A DNA stretch of 9,067 bases from CAZOWL01 sp964583605. Lineage in GTDB: Bacteria; Pseudomonadota; Gammaproteobacteria; Chromatiales; Chromatiaceae. Below the pieces are notes generated by a model. That model was not told where the DNA came from. It saw only the letters and a program-made list of their open reading frames with translations, and did no database searches. Positions 1 through 7,107 of this stretch are shown here, in pieces (position 1 is the stretch's first letter; each line of letters opens with the position of its first letter). The stretch spans positions 1-9,067 of the forward strand of contig CAZOWL010000133.1 of assembly GCA_964583605.1 (NCBI GenBank). Direction: 5' to 3'. A program made the translations under genes and the position numbers.

Positions 1-115
1 CTCGCCGCCGGGGCGCGGCTCTGAGCATGCAAGATAAGGTGAAACAGGGTACTAGAGCGCGACACTCCGACCCGAATGGTGCGGGCCGGGCCTAGGTCCC
101 GCTCCCCGAGACCCA

Positions 116-1540
116 ATGCGCGATACCGTTGGCGGTGCGTCGCCGGGGACCGCCCCGCTCGCTTTCGAGCTCCCTTACCGACCGGACAGCGCCGAGCTCT
201 TTGAGGCGCTGGTCGATCGGCCGTGGCCGGTGTTTCTCGACAGCGGCCGACCCCACTGCCGCCAGGGCCAATTCGACATCCTTGCCTGTGAGCCGGCCGT
301 CCGGCTGGTGACCCGAGGACGGGACACCGAGATAGCCATCGGCGCGGAGACCTCGACCTCTCGCGAGGACCCGCTCGCGCTCGTGCGCGAGCTGCTCGGT
401 GCGAGGCGCGCGGGGCTTCCGGGTCTGCCCTTCACGGGCGGGGCGATCGGCTATTTCGGCTATGACCTCGCGCGGTGCATCGGGCTGCTGCCGAGTCATG
501 CCAGGACTCGCGCGGCGCCACCGGAGATGGCGATTGGCCTGTACGACTGGGCGATCGTCGTCGATCATGTGTCTCGCAGAAGCCACCTGGTGGGTGACGG
601 ATTGCCGCAGCTACGCGCCGTCCTCGGCCGGCTGGAGCGCGGTGTGGCGGAGCCGCGCGTCAGGCGGCGGCCGTTCCAAGCCCTGGCGCCTGTCGCGTCG
701 AACCTGCCCTATCCAGCATACCTGGCCGCGATCGCCCGGATTCAACACTACCTGCGCGAGGGGGACTGTTATCAGGTCAACCTGGCCCAGCGCTTTCGTG
801 TCCCGGTCGCCGGCGACCCGTGGGCCACGTACCGCGTGCTGCGCGCGCGCAGTCCGGCCCCCTATGGCGCATTTCTCGATATCGGTGATTGCCAGATCCT
901 CTGTGCCTCGCCGGAGCGCTTTCTCGAGGTTCGCGACGGTGCTGTGACGACGCGCCCGATCAAGGGGACGCGCCGGCGGGATGCCGATCCGACGCTGGAC
1001 CGTCAGCTGGCCGCGGCCCTGCGGGCCAGCCCAAAGGATCGCGCCGAGAACCTGATGATCGTCGATCTGGTGCGCAACGACCTGGGCCGGGTCTGTGCGA
1101 TTGGCAGCATCCGGGTCCCGGAGCTGTTTGCTCTGGAGAGCTACGCCCAAGTGCACCATCTGGTCAGCACCGTTTGTGGCCGGCTCGCCGAGGGCGCGAC
1201 GGCGTTGGACCTGCTCCGCGCCTGCTTCCCCGGCGGGTCGATCACCGGGGCGCCGAAGCGACGGGCGATCGAGATCATCGACGAGCTCGAGCCGCACCGG
1301 CGCGGTGTGTATTGCGGCGCGATCGGATACCTCGGCTTCGACGGCGCGATGGATACGAATATCGCGATCCGGACGCTGGTTCATTCCTCGGGGGCGGCGC
1401 GGCTGTGGGCCGGTGGAGGCATCGTCGCCGATTCCGACCCGGAGCTCGAATACCGCGAGACCTTCGACAAGGCATCCGCCCTGCTGGGGCTCCTCCGTGC
1501 GCCTCGGGGTGGGTACGCCGCGACGGGCGGTAGGACCTAG
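116..1540 (+). CDS. pabB: Aminodeoxychorismate synthase component I (PabB)
   Basis: PabB uses ammonia supplied by the PabA glutaminase to convert chorismate to 4-amino-4-deoxychorismate, the first committed step to p-aminobenzoate and folate; it is cytosolic. The 474-residue protein has the N-terminal anthranilate-synthase-like domain (about 15-170) and the C-terminal chorismate-binding domain (about 195-460). Family signatures are PIKGT at 281-285, whose lysine marks aminodeoxychorismate synthases, DRAENLMIVDLVRNDLGR at 308-325, FPGGSITGAPK at 371-381 and GGGIVADS at 433-440. PIKGT and the match to E. coli PabB through the whole C-terminal half favour PabB over anthranilate synthase TrpE. 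Length is close to the usual 450-470. The ATG at 116 has no convincing Shine-Dalgarno sequence, so the start may vary slightly. No pabA or pabC is adjacent. Function is confident. Confidence 0.95.
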   Translation: MRDTVGGASPGTAPLAFELPYRPDSAELFEALVDRPWPVFLDSGRPHCRQGQFDILACEPAVRLVTRGRDTEIAIGAETSTSREDPLALVRELLGARRAGLPGLPFTGGAIGYFGYDLARCIGLLPSHARTRAAPPEMAIGLYDWAIVVDHVSRRSHLVGDGLPQLRAVLGRLERGVAEPRVRRRPFQALAPVASNLPYPAYLAAIARIQHYLREGDCYQVNLAQRFRVPVAGDPWATYRVLRARSPAPYGAFLDIGDCQILCASPERFLEVRDGAVTTRPIKGTRRRDADPTLDRQLAAALRASPKDRAENLMIVDLVRNDLGRVCAIGSIRVPELFALESYAQVHHLVSTVCGRLAEGATALDLLRACFPGGSITGAPKRRAIEIIDELEPHRRGVYCGAIGYLGFDGAMDTNIAIRTLVHSSGAARLWAGGGIVADSDPELEYRETFDKASALLGLLRAPRGGYAATGGRT

Positions 1541-1572
1541 GCGCCCCTTGCCTCGGGCCATTGCAGAAGCTC

Positions 1573-1694
1573 GGCTAACGATCATGGGCCGAGCCACCCC
1601 GGACCATGAAATGTCGCCTCGCCCCTGATCGTTCCCTCACCCCAACCCTCTCCCAGAGGGCGAGGGAGCGAACGTGCTGCGCGGACTTCACAGT
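1573..1694 (+). repeat. Dispersed structured repeat, copy A
   Basis: This roughly 120-base element recurs in inverted orientation at 6941-7067 and, cut by the window end, in the same orientation at 9014-9067. It opens with GGCTAACGATCATGG and ends near GCGGACTTCACAGT. In the consensus of the three copies CGATCATGGGGCGAG is answered, after about 28 bases, by CTCGCCCCTGATCG, an imperfect inverted repeat with one extra base. A second stem follows, formed by CCCTC and GAGGG runs around CTCCCAGAGGG. No open frame in it looks like a protein. It resembles the palindromic non-coding repeats or MITE-like elements common between bacterial genes. No T-tract follows the stem, so it is not a classical terminator. 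Confidence 0.85.
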
Positions 1695-1747
1695 AACGAG
1701 GATTCAGCGGTCGCGACACAGTGTGAGGTGGATGTCCGTTTGTGTGG

Positions 1748-1764
1748 GGTACGCGGTGCGTACC
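1748..1764. repeat. GGTACGC palindrome, pair 1, first copy
   Basis: The 17-mer GGTACGCGGTGCGTACC has perfect 7-base arms (8 with the flanking G and C) around GGT. A second copy starts 44 bases later, and a variant pair with ATC in the centre lies at 3767 and 3816. Possible roles are a short extragenic palindromic repeat or a dyad binding site; the sequence cannot decide between them. Confidence 0.8.
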
Positions 1765-1791
1765 CGACGGAGTGAAAGTCGGCAGCCGGGA

Positions 1792-1808
1792 GGTACGCGG
1801 TGCGTACC
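1792..1808. repeat. GGTACGC palindrome, pair 1, second copy
   Basis: Identical 17 bases to the copy at 1748, again with GGT between 7-base arms. It is followed by a GTTCAC motif (1816-1821), which also follows the last palindrome of the second pair, so more than the 17 bases may belong to the repeat. Confidence 0.8.
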
Positions 1809-1986
1809 GCTGTCAGTTCACGGTAAGATGCGCCGAGAAAGATCCTTTGCTGAAGCCTAGGCTGCGGTCGGCCGCCCTCCTGGGATCCCGGCGTGCCGTC
1901 GTCTGCTCGATCTGTTCCATCTGTTCACTCTGCCGCTAGTGCTGGCCCCATGGCCCAGGTCTCCGACATCCGATCCTCGCGCCCCC

Positions 1987-3390
1987 ATGACGGCTGATCT
2001 TCGCGCCCTGCCACTGAGCCAGGTGTCACGCGACATCTGGACCGTCTCGCGGCTCAATCGCGAGGCGCGCGCCGTGCTGGAGGGCAGCTTCCCGCTACTG
2101 TGGGTGCAGGGCGAGGTCTCGAATCTCGCTCAGCCGGCCTCCGGCCACCTCTACTTCACGCTCAAAGACGAGGCGGCGCAGATACGGGCCGCCATGTTTC
2201 GCCCCAAGCGGCTGCTGCTGCGCTTCCGGCCGGCCAACGGCCAGCAGGTTGTCGTGCGAGGCCGCGTGAGCCTCTACGACACGCGCGGTGACTTCCAGTT
2301 GCTGATCGAGTCGATGGAGCCCGCTGGCGAAGGACTCTGGCGCCAAGAGCTGGAGCAGCTGCGCCAGCGCCTGGCTGGCGAGGGACTCTTCGACGAGGCC
2401 ACCAAACGTGCCCTGCCGAGATACCCGCGCCAGGTCGGTCTGATCACCTCGCCCTCGGGGGCCGCGTTGCACGACCTGCTGACCGTCCTGGCGCGGCGAT
2501 TGCGCGCCTTACCGATCGTCATCTATCCCGTCTCGGTCCAGGGCGACGCCGCGGTGGCAGAGATCACCCGGGCCCTCGAGCTGGCGGGGCGCCGCGGCGA
2601 GTGCGATGTCTTGATCCTGGCCCGCGGTGGTGGTGCCTATGAAGACCTGATGGCCTTCAATGACGAGCGGGTCGTGCGCGCGATTCGGGGCTCACCGGTG
2701 CCGGTTGTGACCGGGATCGGCCACGAGGTCGACGTGACCTTGGCCGACCTGGCCGCGGATCGGCGCGGGGCCACACCGTCGGCGGCCGCCGAGCTCGTCA
2801 GTCCCTCGGGCGAGGACCTGGCGCAGCGGCTCGCCGCCTCACGCCAGCGGCTGGAGCTCGCGGCCAGGCGGCCTTTGCTGGCGGCGCGACGCGGGCTCGA
2901 GGCGGCGACGCGACATCTGCGCCTGCTCCACCCAGCGGCGCGACTGCGTCAGCAGGCCCAATATGTCGATGAGCTCGAACGGCGCCTGAAGGCGGCGGCC
3001 GGGACCCGCGTGGAGCGCGCCGGTGGCCGCTTTAGGGGCCTCGCGGCGGCCCTCCGGTCCCGCTCGCCAGGGTCTCGCCTGGTTCCGCTGCGCTATCGGC
3101 TCCATGCAACGCAGAGGCATCTCGATCGCGCGATGGCTCAGACCATGAGCGCACGCCGGGCGAGGCTCGCGCAGGCGGCAGCCGGTCTCGACGCCCTCAG
3201 CCCGTTGGGTACCTTGGGTCGGGGCTACGCAATCGTCACCCGGTTACCCGATGGGGTGATCGTTCGCCGTGCCCAGGATGCCCCCCCTGGCAGTCGTATC
3301 GAGGCCCGGCTGGCCGAAGGGCTCCTGACCTGTCTGGTCGAGGCGGCCGATGATATCGCCGCGCAATCGGCTAGAATTCCGCATGGGTAG
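1987..3390 (+). CDS. xseA: Exodeoxyribonuclease VII large subunit (XseA)
   Basis: XseA is the catalytic subunit of exonuclease VII, which with several XseB subunits degrades single-stranded DNA from both ends during repair. From the ATG at 1987 the protein has 467 residues. An N-terminal OB-fold domain (about 15-115) carries WVQGEVSNLAQPASGHLYFTL. The nuclease domain shows GLITSPSGAALHD (151-163), RGGGAYEDLMAFNDE (213-227) and GHEVDVTLADLAADRRGATP (245-264). A long Arg/Leu/Ala-rich helical region (about 275-410), the presumed XseB-binding coiled coil, and a small C-terminal domain follow. A GTG at 1939 would add 16 residues; ATG 1987 gives an N-terminus closer to E. coli XseA, though neither start has a good Shine-Dalgarno sequence. 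xseB is not in the window. Identification is very confident, the start less so. Confidence 0.96.
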   Translation: MTADLRALPLSQVSRDIWTVSRLNREARAVLEGSFPLLWVQGEVSNLAQPASGHLYFTLKDEAAQIRAAMFRPKRLLLRFRPANGQQVVVRGRVSLYDTRGDFQLLIESMEPAGEGLWRQELEQLRQRLAGEGLFDEATKRALPRYPRQVGLITSPSGAALHDLLTVLARRLRALPIVIYPVSVQGDAAVAEITRALELAGRRGECDVLILARGGGAYEDLMAFNDERVVRAIRGSPVPVVTGIGHEVDVTLADLAADRRGATPSAAAELVSPSGEDLAQRLAASRQRLELAARRPLLAARRGLEAATRHLRLLHPAARLRQQAQYVDELERRLKAAAGTRVERAGGRFRGLAAALRSRSPGSRLVPLRYRLHATQRHLDRAMAQTMSARRARLAQAAAGLDALSPLGTLGRGYAIVTRLPDGVIVRRAQDAPPGSRIEARLAEGLLTCLVEAADDIAAQSARIPHG

Positions 3391-3399
3391 AGGATACAG

Positions 3400-3725
3400 G
3401 TGGGTGCGAGTGACGTGGCAGCGGAGTCGCTGAAGCGCAAGGCGGCGGCCGAGACGCCTGGCCCGCCGGGGCCTTATGACCAGCTGCTCGCCCTGCCCGA
3501 GACCTTGACCGGGGAGATCATCCAGGGGCGGCTGTACACTCAGCCGCGTCCGTCGGGGCGGCACGGGCTCGCGGAGTCGGCCTTGAACGTCAGGATCGGT
3601 GGGGCGTTCGGATTCGGTGACCGGCCGGGCGTTGGGTGCTGATCGCTGGGCTCAAGGATGAGGATATCGTGGCCGTGCCGCCGTTCGATGCCATCCGGTT
3701 CTCGCTCGCGGACCTCTGGGCTTGA
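3400..3725 (+). pseudogene. Uma2-family (DUF820) nuclease-like gene, internally deleted and frameshifted
   Basis: The first frame (GTG at 3400 to stop at 3642) encodes an N-terminus typical of Uma2 proteins: PYDQLLALPETLTGEIIQGRLYTQPRP followed by GRHGLAESAL. It then runs off into GDRPGVGC and stops. In another frame, from about 3633 to the TGA at 3723-3725, the sequence resumes as a Uma2 C-terminus: KDEDIVAVPPFDAIRFSLADLWA. Intact members are about 190 residues with a PD-(D/E)XK nuclease-like core. Here roughly the central hundred residues, including the catalytic residues, are missing and the ends are out of frame. It starts 9 bases after xseA. This is inactive debris rather than a new small gene; the two recognisable ends make the call fairly safe. 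Confidence 0.8.
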
Positions 3726-3766
3726 GGTCCCGCCAGTGCGGCACGGCGCAGCTCCGGAGCGCGTAG

Positions 3767-3783
3767 GGTACGCATCGCGTACC
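3767..3783. repeat. GGTACGC palindrome, pair 2, first copy
   Basis: GGTACGCATCGCGTACC has the same 7-base arms as the pair at 1748/1792 but ATC in the centre; here the arms extend to 9 bases (3765-3785). CGTAG immediately precedes it, as it does the next copy, making a 22-base direct repeat at 3762-3783 and 3811-3832. Confidence 0.8.
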
Positions 3784-3815
3784 CTCCAGACTTGGCGGAC
3801 CAGCGAGCAGCGTAG

Positions 3816-3832
3816 GGTACGCATCGCGTACC
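3816..3832. repeat. GGTACGC palindrome, pair 2, second copy
   Basis: Same 17 bases as the copy at 3767, starting 49 bases later, and followed by GTTCAC (3833-3838) as in the second member of pair 1. The two pairs lie on either side of xseA and the Uma2 relic. Confidence 0.8.
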
Positions 3833-4072
3833 GTTCACATTTCGTGATGATCGTTAGCGGCGATAGCATCGTCGCCGTGAACGCCGCCGCCTCGACGGTA
3901 GCGGACCGCATCGGTGGGCGGTATAGTCCGGAATAACTAGACAAGGCGCAGGGCGATGCGCGGGCCCGGATGGACCGGCGCTGGTCCATTGCTCCGAGCC
4001 GGGTCGGCGTGGGGACGGCTCGGACAGGCATCGCTCGAGACGCCAGTCAATGCGGAAGGTTGGGGATCTTCG

Positions 4073-5383
4073 ATGCACCAGCTATTGGAGCTTGGCGCCA
4101 CTGTTCAGTCCGCCTCGGGCCGAGCCTGCACCGTAGAGGCCTTCCTTGGCGGGGGAGGGCAGGGTGAGGTCTATCGCGCGAGCGTCGGCGACCGGCTGTT
4201 GGCCCTCAAGTGGTACTTCCCGGAGCAGGCCACGGCGGCCCAGCAGAACAACCTCGAGGTCCTGATCCGCAAAGGGCCGCCGAGCGCGCCCTTTCTCTGG
4301 CCGCTGGAGCTGGCGGAATCGGAGAGCGTGCCGGGCTTTGGCTATCTGATGGCGCTCCGCGAGCCGCGCTTCAAAGGCCTGGTCGACCTCATGAAGCGGC
4401 GCATCGATCCCTCGTTCCGCTCGCTCGCCACCGCCGGCCGCCACCTCGCACAGGCGTTTCTGGATCTGCACGCCCAGGGGCTCTGCTACCGCGACATCTC
4501 GTTCGGCAACGTCTTCTTCGACCCGGATACCGGGGCGATACAGGTCTGCGACAACGATAATGTCACGATCGACAACAGCGCCGCCGATGGGGGCGTGCTC
4601 GGCACGCCGCGGTTCATCGCGCCGGAGGTCGTGCGCGGTGAGGCCGCACCGAGCACCCAGACCGACCTCTTCTCGCTCTCGGTCCTGCTCTTCTATCTCT
4701 TTCACATCCACCACCCACTGGAGGGGCAGCTGGAGGCCGAGATCAAGTGCTTCGATCTGCCGGCGATGAATCGGCTCTACGGCAGCGAGCCGCTCTTCAT
4801 CTTCGATCCCGATGACGACAGCAATCGCCCGGTGCCTGGTCTGCACGACAATGCGCTCGCCTACTGGCCGCTCTATCCGCAGGCGCTGCGCGAGCTCTTC
4901 ATCCGCGCCTTCACGCTCGGGCTGTACGACCCTCACGAGCGGGTGCGCGAGAGCGAGTGGCGCTTTGTGTTGGCGCGTCTGGGCGATGCGATCTTCTACT
5001 GCGGCCAATGCGGCGCGGAGAGCTTCTTCGATGCCGATGCCCCCCCGCGACAGCCAGCGCATTGCTGGTCCTGTCGGCAGCCGTTGGAGCCGCCGCTGCG
5101 GCTCCGCCTCGGGCGCGAGCAGGTGGTGCTCAATCATGACACCCGTCTGTTTCCGCACCACCTCGACGGCCAGCGCCGTTACGACTACAGCGAGCCGCTC
5201 GCCGTGGTGCAGCAGCACCCCCAGCACCAGCATGTTTGGGGCCTCAACAATCGCTCCGGCTCGAGCTGGGTGATGACGACGAAGGAAGGCACGCAACGCG
5301 ATGTCGAGCCCGGACGGAGCCTGACCCTGGGGCCAGGTGTCAAGATCGATTTCCGCACCGTCCAAGGCGAAATCCACCGTTAA
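4073..5383 (+). CDS. Protein kinase with C-terminal zinc ribbon (TerY-P triad kinase)
   Basis: A 436-residue predicted cytosolic Ser/Thr-type protein kinase. The kinase domain (about 18-305) shows the glycine loop LGGGGQGEVYRA (25-36), ATP-binding lysine K46 in LALKWY, catalytic-loop YRDISFGNVFF with D141 and N146, a metal-binding D160 in CDNDN where DFG is usual, and APE at 183-185. A zinc ribbon follows, with CxxC at 310-313 and CxxC at 331-334. The last 95 residues (about 340-436) look like an all-beta domain, possibly FHA-like; that is a guess from pattern. ATG 4073 is chosen because GGGGA lies 6-7 bases upstream and homology begins there; an in-frame ATG at 3956 would add 39 unconvincing residues. 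A vWA gene starts 16 bases downstream and a PP2C gene follows, the set described as the TerY-P triad in tellurium-resistance-related stress systems. The phosphorylation target is unknown. Confidence 0.9.
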   Translation: MHQLLELGATVQSASGRACTVEAFLGGGGQGEVYRASVGDRLLALKWYFPEQATAAQQNNLEVLIRKGPPSAPFLWPLELAESESVPGFGYLMALREPRFKGLVDLMKRRIDPSFRSLATAGRHLAQAFLDLHAQGLCYRDISFGNVFFDPDTGAIQVCDNDNVTIDNSAADGGVLGTPRFIAPEVVRGEAAPSTQTDLFSLSVLLFYLFHIHHPLEGQLEAEIKCFDLPAMNRLYGSEPLFIFDPDDDSNRPVPGLHDNALAYWPLYPQALRELFIRAFTLGLYDPHERVRESEWRFVLARLGDAIFYCGQCGAESFFDADAPPRQPAHCWSCRQPLEPPLRLRLGREQVVLNHDTRLFPHHLDGQRRYDYSEPLAVVQQHPQHQHVWGLNNRSGSSWVMTTKEGTQRDVEPGRSLTLGPGVKIDFRTVQGEIHR

Positions 5384-5386
5384 ACG

Positions 5387-5391
5387 AAGGA
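5387..5391 (+). promoter_or_regulatory. Ribosome-binding site of the vWA gene
   Basis: A GAAGGAG stretch in the 16 bases between the kinase stop and ATG 5400 provides an AGGAG core about 8 bases before that ATG. It decides the start of the vWA protein against an upstream in-frame ATG at 5337, which lies inside the kinase gene. Confidence 0.75.
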
Positions 5392-5399
5392 GCATCCCT

Positions 5400-6098
5400 A
5401 TGGCCATACGTCCCGGCGGCGAGCTCGCGACGCGTCCCCTGCACTTCATCTGGATCGCTGACTGCTCCGGCTCCATGTCGACCGACGGCAAGATCCAGGC
5501 GCTCAACAACGCCATACGCGAGGCCGTGCCGCTGATGCGGACCGTTGCCAACGATAACCCGAACGCCGAGGTCCTGGTGCGTGCGCTGCGCTTCGCCAAT
5601 GGCGCGGAGTGGCATATCCGTGAGCCGACGCCAGTGGCGGATTTCAAATGGGTCGATCTGCGTGCCCATGGGCTGACCGACCTCGGCTACGCGCTGAACA
5701 TGGTGGCCGAGCAGCTGCGCATTCCGCCGATGAGCGACCGTGCCCTACCGCCCGTCCTGGTGCTGATCTCCGACGGCCAGCCGACCGATGATTACCAGGC
5801 CGGCCTGGGCGCCCTGATGAACGAGCCTTGGGGCAAGAAGGCGGTGCGGATCGCGATCGCGATCGGCGAGGATGCCGATCCCGAGGTGCTGCAGCAGTTC
5901 ATTGGCAACCCCGACCTGAAGCCGTTGCAGGCCAACAACCCCGAGACGCTCGTGCGTCACATCAAGTGGGTCTCGACTGCGGTGCTCAAGTCGGCTTCCT
6001 CACCAGCCAGCCAGTCCGCCGGGCTGCCGATGGTGATCAACCTGGCGCTGCCGGCGTTGCCGGCCGCCCCCGAGGCCCAGGTCGACGACGTCTGGTAA
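5400..6098 (+). CDS. TerY-like von Willebrand factor A domain protein
   Basis: A 232-residue protein that is almost entirely one vWA domain (about 12-195), with a short Pro/Ala-rich tail. A complete metal-ion-dependent adhesion site is visible: DCSGS at 21-25 (D21, S23, S25), T93 in GLTDLG, and D125 in LISDGQPTDD. It therefore should bind a divalent metal and a protein partner. There is no signal peptide or membrane segment, so it is probably cytosolic. Length and motifs fit the TerY group. In TerY-P triads it is encoded beside a kinase and a PP2C phosphatase, as here, and is thought to be their scaffold or substrate; which of the two cannot be read from sequence. It is the middle gene of the cluster, 16 bases after the kinase and 9 bases before the phosphatase, so co-transcription is likely. 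No terA-F or tellurite-resistance genes are nearby. Confidence 0.9.
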   Translation: MAIRPGGELATRPLHFIWIADCSGSMSTDGKIQALNNAIREAVPLMRTVANDNPNAEVLVRALRFANGAEWHIREPTPVADFKWVDLRAHGLTDLGYALNMVAEQLRIPPMSDRALPPVLVLISDGQPTDDYQAGLGALMNEPWGKKAVRIAIAIGEDADPEVLQQFIGNPDLKPLQANNPETLVRHIKWVSTAVLKSASSPASQSAGLPMVINLALPALPAAPEAQVDDVW

Positions 6099-6107
6099 TG
6101 TCGGCCG

Positions 6108-6947
6108 GTGACACCCTGGCGTACCCTCACGGCCAGCGTGCGCGGTGCGGCGCACCAGCGTTCGGGCCTGCCAAACCAGGATGCCGCGCGGGTCTCCCGC
6201 TGCGGTGAAGGGCGACCGCTGATACTGGCACTCGCCGATGGCCACGGCAGCGTGCGCTGTGTGCGCAGTCGGCGCGGTGCGCGCCTGGCTGTGGCCGTTG
6301 CGCACCTGATCCGCGGCCAGATCGATGACTTGACCAACCTGTCGCGCACCAAGCGATGGGCCGAGCAGCAGCTGCCTCTGGAGCTCGTCCGGCATTGGAC
6401 CGGGCGTGTGGAGCGCCTCGTCGCACGCCAGCCGTTCACGGAGGAGGAGCTGGCGCCGTTGGACGCATCCGATCGTCGCGACCTGGAGATCAGCCCGCAG
6501 CTGGCCTATGGCACGACGTTGCTGGCCGTCGTCATCGCGCCGCGGTTCCTCATCTATCTCCAGCTCGGCGACGGCGATATCCTGACCGTCTCGGCCGATG
6601 GTGTCGTGGAGCGGCCCGTCACCAAGGACGAACGCCTGATCGCCAACGAGACGACCTCGATGTGCTCGCCGCAGGCCTGGAATGAGGTGCGGGTGGTCTT
6701 CCAGGCCCTCGCCGGAGCGCCGCCGGCGCTGATCCTCGCGGCCACCGATGGCTATGCCAATTCGTTCCGCGATGAGGCCGGCTTTCAGCAGGTCGCGCGT
6801 GACCTCTGGGCCATGATCCGAGAGGATGGCTGGGACAGGATCCAGCTGCGGGTGAGCAGCTGGCTCGAAGAGGCCTCAAGGCTCGGCAGCGGCGACGACA
6901 TCTCCGTCGGCATTGCGTCGCGCATCGAGGCGGCACCCTTACTATGA
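6108..6947 (+). CDS. PP2C-type protein phosphatase (TerY-P triad)
   Basis: A 279-residue metal-dependent Ser/Thr phosphatase that should reverse the action of the neighbouring kinase. PP2C motifs in order: NQDA (23-26, metal-binding D25), LADGHGS (42-48), GTTLLAVVI (135-143), GDGDIL (154-159), ATDGYANSF (212-220) and GDDISVGIA (262-270). The acidic residues needed for the metal centre are present, so it is probably active. The start is a GTG 9 bases after the vWA stop; an ATG overlapping that stop (TAATG at 6096-6100) is in another frame and gives only an unrelated short peptide. The next in-frame codon upstream is a stop, so GTG fits best, with a weak ribosome-binding site suggesting translational coupling. 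Its last codons and stop lie in dispersed repeat copy B, so its C-terminus may have been set by that insertion. Confidence 0.9.
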   Translation: MTPWRTLTASVRGAAHQRSGLPNQDAARVSRCGEGRPLILALADGHGSVRCVRSRRGARLAVAVAHLIRGQIDDLTNLSRTKRWAEQQLPLELVRHWTGRVERLVARQPFTEEELAPLDASDRRDLEISPQLAYGTTLLAVVIAPRFLIYLQLGDGDILTVSADGVVERPVTKDERLIANETTSMCSPQAWNEVRVVFQALAGAPPALILAATDGYANSFRDEAGFQQVARDLWAMIREDGWDRIQLRVSSWLEEASRLGSGDDISVGIASRIEAAPLL

Positions 6948-7067
6948 AATTCGCGCAGCACGTTCGCTCCCTCGCCCTCTGGGAGAGGGTTGGGGTGAGG
7001 GAACGATCAGGGGCGAGACGACATTTCATCATCTGGGGTGGCTCGGCTCGCCCCATGATTGTTCGCC
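6941..7067 (-). repeat. Dispersed structured repeat, copy B (inverted)
   Basis: The reverse complement of this stretch matches copy A along its length, with identity unbroken for more than 50 bases around the CCCTCTCCCAGAGGG stem. It begins inside the end of the phosphatase gene (stop at 6945-6947) and fills most of the 160 bases before the DUF1566 gene. It carries the same imperfect inverted repeat. Its position suggests insertion into an existing operon; it may now form a stem in the transcript that affects expression of the last gene. Confidence 0.85.
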
Positions 7068-7107
7068 GACGACCATCAGCTGTCTCTCGCTCTCGATACC
7101 TATTGGG

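Larger units (their letters stand above)
1541..1986. other. Repeat-filled intergenic region between pabB and xseA
   Basis: This 446-base gap contains no credible gene. It holds dispersed repeat copy A (1573-1694) and two copies of the GGTACGC palindrome (1748-1764 and 1792-1808). The short open frames across it are rich in Arg, Ser and Cys and read straight through the repeats, so I treat them as chance. The stretch 1861-1986 just before xseA should carry its promoter, but I see no good -35/-10 pair and no Shine-Dalgarno sequence. Confidence 0.75.
3726..4072. other. Intergenic region upstream of the kinase gene
   Basis: This 347-base stretch holds two GGTACGC palindromes and a possible relic of the dispersed repeat (3837-3858). 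TATAGT at 3922-3927 could be a -10 box for the downstream locus, but no matching -35 hexamer lies 17 bases upstream, so I do not call it a promoter. The kinase frame is open back to an ATG at 3956, but the conserved protein begins at 4073, where a GGGGA ribosome-binding site is well placed. Confidence 0.6.

Noticed and set aside
1..115. Promoter or upstream gene before pabB
   Set aside because: No convincing -35/-10 pair, ribosome-binding site or coding frame could be made out in these bases.
611..1597. 328-codon minus-strand open frame opposite pabB
   Set aside because: Antisense shadow of a highly conserved gene, with a composition typical of such shadows.
1640..1675. Rho-independent terminator after pabB from the GC-rich stem in copy A
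   Set aside because: A stem can form, but no T-tract follows and the same stem occurs in all full copies, so it belongs to the repeat.
1606..1860. Small plus-strand open frame after pabB, ending in a peptide rich in Arg and Cys
   Set aside because: It reads through dispersed repeat copy A and both palindromes and lacks a ribosome-binding site.
3540..4031. Minus-strand open frame of 163 codons between xseA and the kinase gene
   Set aside because: Its sequence is generated by the Uma2 relic and the GGTACGC palindromes read antisense (the repeated RDAYPT/YAMRTLR-like peptides).
4082..5647. 521-codon open frame on the minus strand opposite the kinase and vWA genes
   Set aside because: It is the antisense shadow of two well-supported plus-strand genes in GC-rich DNA; its translation has no recognisable domain.
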